From: Thiocystis violascens
GTDB taxonomy: Bacteria; Pseudomonadota; Gammaproteobacteria; Chromatiales; Chromatiaceae
DNA length: 64,000 bases
Assembly (NCBI GenBank): GCA_020721065.1
Contig: DYNM01000008.1
Span: 1-64,000 of the forward strand
Direction of reading: 5' to 3'
Of this stretch, positions 62,437-64,000 are shown one piece after another (the first letter of the stretch is position 1; the number at the start of each line of letters is the position of its first letter). A model generated the notes under the pieces. It was not told where the DNA came from. It did no database searches and worked only from the letters and a program-made list of their open reading frames with translations. Position numbers and translations under genes: made by a program.

Positions 62437-64000
62437 ATGCCGCGACTCTCTCCTCCGCTGACGCTCATCGCCGCTTTCTTCAGCGCCTTCACCAGTTTTG
62501 CCGCTGCCGATCCCGCCGCCACTGCGTTGCCCAGTGGTGGCAAGGTCGCCGCTGGTTCCGCGCAGATCACGCAGTCCGGTACACAGATGACCATCGACCA
62601 AACCAGCCCTCGCGCTGTCATCAATTGGCAAGGCTTCGACGTCGGGCATGAAGCGGAAGTCAACATCAAACAGCCGAATCGTCGCGCCGCCGTGCTCAAT
62701 CGCGTCACCACGCCGCGGCCCTCGCAGATCAACGGCAAAGTCAAAGCCAACGGGCAGGTGTTCATCGTCAATCCCGCTGGCATCGTGTTTGGTGACAAGG
62801 CGCAGGTCGATGTCGGTGGCATCGTCGCCTCCACGCTGGAGATCGACGATGCTGATTTTATGGCGGGAAAACAAGAATTTAAGCGTAAAAAGAAAGCCGG
62901 CAAAGTCGTCAATCGCGGCAAAATCACCGCCACCGACGGCGGCTATATCGCGCTGCTGGCGCCGGAATTGCGCAATGAAGGTGTGTTATCTGCCCGCCTC
63001 GGCACCGTCGCTCTCGCCGCCGGAGATGCCGTCACCTTGACGATTGGCGATCACGTCGCCGTCAAAGTCGATCCGGCAACGGTGGATACGCTGATCGAAC
63101 AAAAAGCGATGATCCGCGCCGAAGGTGGGCGCGTCATTCTCAGCGCCAAAGCCGCGAGCGCGTTGTTATCCGGCGCGGTCAACGTCAACGGCACCATTGA
63201 AGCTGGCTCGCTCACCCGCAGCGGCGGCGAGGTCGTGTTGGAAGGCAGCGGCGCGGTCACTGTCAGCGGCAACGTCAAGGTCGCTGGCACCACCGGCGGC
63301 TCCGTCACCGTCAGCGGTAAAGCCGTCAAATTAACCGGAGCCACCATCGACGCCAGCGGTAAACGCGGCGGTGGTCGCGTCAACGTCGGCAGTTGGGAGA
63401 GCGACAAAACTGAGGTTGACGCCGCCTCCACGCTCACCGCCTCGGCAAAAGAGCGCGGCAACGGCGGTAACGTCACCGCAATTGGCAAAACCAGCCGTTT
63501 TCAGGGCACGGCAACGGCGCGGGGCGGCGCGGCATCTGGCAATGGCGGCGTGGTGGAAACCTCCGGTCACACGCTCGACATCGCCGGAGCCAAAGTGGAC
63601 GCCGGAGCGCTAGCGGGTGCGGCTGGCACTTGGCTGCTTGACCCGCAAACGCTCCTGATTGACGCCACGAGCGCCAGCAACATCGCCGCAGCGTTGAGCA
63701 GCGGCAGCAACGTCACGATCACAGTTGCCGACACCGGCAGCTCACCCTGCGGCACTGGCGCGTTTGCCAGTTGCACCACCGATTACAACGGCGACTTAAT
63801 TTTTGGCACTGGCGCAGAAATCACCATTGCACCTTCAATTCCCAGCGTTGCCACTTTAACGCTGCAAGCAGATCGAAATATCACCTTTCAAACTCATGCC
63901 AGTATTCAAGCAACGGGTGGCAAATTAAATGTCATTTTGAATGCCGATTTGAATAGTGACAGCTCCGGCGCAATTGTTCTGTATTCTGGCGCTGCAATTA
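62437..64000 (+). CDS. Filamentous-haemagglutinin-like exoprotein (two-partner secretion TpsA), N-terminal part
   Basis: Open frame of 521 codons from ATG 62437 with no stop before the window edge. Signal peptide (LTLIAAFFSAFTSFAAADP), then the TPS domain (about 25-290): ITQSGTQMTIDQTSPRAVIN, QPNRRAAVLNRVT, GKVKANGQVFIVNPAGIVFG, and beta-helix repeats (VTVSGNVKVAGTTGGSVTVS). A Cys pair lies in SSPCGTGAFASCTTDY. Secreted through a TpsB pore that is not in the window. Its position right behind the TagQRST-like operon suggests, but does not prove, a common control. Confidence 0.9.
   Translation, partial: MPRLSPPLTLIAAFFSAFTSFAAADPAATALPSGGKVAAGSAQITQSGTQMTIDQTSPRAVINWQGFDVGHEAEVNIKQPNRRAAVLNRVTTPRPSQINGKVKANGQVFIVNPAGIVFGDKAQVDVGGIVASTLEIDDADFMAGKQEFKRKKKAGKVVNRGKITATDGGYIALLAPELRNEGVLSARLGTVALAAGDAVTLTIGDHVAVKVDPATVDTLIEQKAMIRAEGGRVILSAKAASALLSGAVNVNGTIEAGSLTRSGGEVVLEGSGAVTVSGNVKVAGTTGGSVTVSGKAVKLTGATIDASGKRGGGRVNVGSWESDKTEVDAASTLTASAKERGNGGNVTAIGKTSRFQGTATARGGAASGNGGVVETSGHTLDIAGAKVDAGALAGAAGTWLLDPQTLLIDATSASNIAAALSSGSNVTITVADTGSSPCGTGAFASCTTDYNGDLIFGTGAEITIAPSIPSVATLTLQADRNITFQTHASIQATGGKLNVILNADLNSDSSGAIVLYSGAAI

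Noticed and set aside
1..64000. tRNA or rRNA genes
   Set aside because: No T-loop-like GTTCGAATC region within a cloverleaf and no rRNA-like stretch was found by eye on either strand.

Overview
The window is 64 kb of chromosome from a gammaproteobacterium. The gene neighbourhoods point there: topA-smg-dprA beside a LysM-protein homologue, def-fmt-rsmB-DUF4390-ntrY-ntrX, yajC-secD-secF, a DUF2333 protein and three-gene pntAA-pntAB-pntB. Repeat-rich genomes of this kind occur around Chromatiales, Thiotrichales and Competibacteraceae, but I cannot fix a genus from sequence alone. There are no rRNA or tRNA genes and no CRISPR array that I can see. Two genes run off the ends: a fused restriction-modification enzyme at the left edge and a filamentous-haemagglutinin-like exoprotein at the right edge.

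Layout. 1-25 kb is mostly housekeeping: tsaD, rpsU, yqeY, dnaG, an L,D-transpeptidase lipoprotein, a YhaO/YhaN (SbcCD-like) nuclease-ATPase pair, a homocysteine synthase, topA, smg, dprA, and the translation-initiation and rRNA-modification run def-fmt-rsmB leading into the NtrYX two-component system. 25-42 kb is a visibly AT-richer accessory island. It holds a 5-methylcytosine R-M pair, a type III-like mod gene with a truncated res partner, a complete type III mod/res operon and at least five toxin-antitoxin (TA) type modules or remnants. The core gene tex sits in the middle. In both type III-like operons the TA genes lie between mod and res with overlapping stops and starts. 42-54 kb returns to core genes: PPTase, yajC-secDF, DUF2333, cysC, pnt, an AI-2E-family exporter and a capsule-type glycosyltransferase.

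54-62.3 kb is one tightly coupled operon: Ser/Thr kinase, von Willebrand A protein, ABC ATPase, FtsX-like permease, formylglycine-enzyme-fold protein and glycine-zipper lipoprotein. This is the composition of the TagQRST-PpkA threonine-phosphorylation pathway that controls type VI secretion in Pseudomonas. Here PpkA is split into separate kinase and VWA genes, gene order is reversed, and the next gene is a two-partner-secretion exoprotein. No T6SS structural gene lies in the window.

Two dispersed repeat families run through everything. Family 1 is built of GTTGTCAGTTGTC-type units. Family 2 is built of CCCCCCTTTTTCAAAGGGGGG units. Both occur in intergenic gaps, and both have entered reading frames: together they put roughly 90 codons into the ATP-binding domain of NtrY, and family 1 units also lie in fmt, the TagT-like ATPase and two signal peptides of the TagQRST-like operon.
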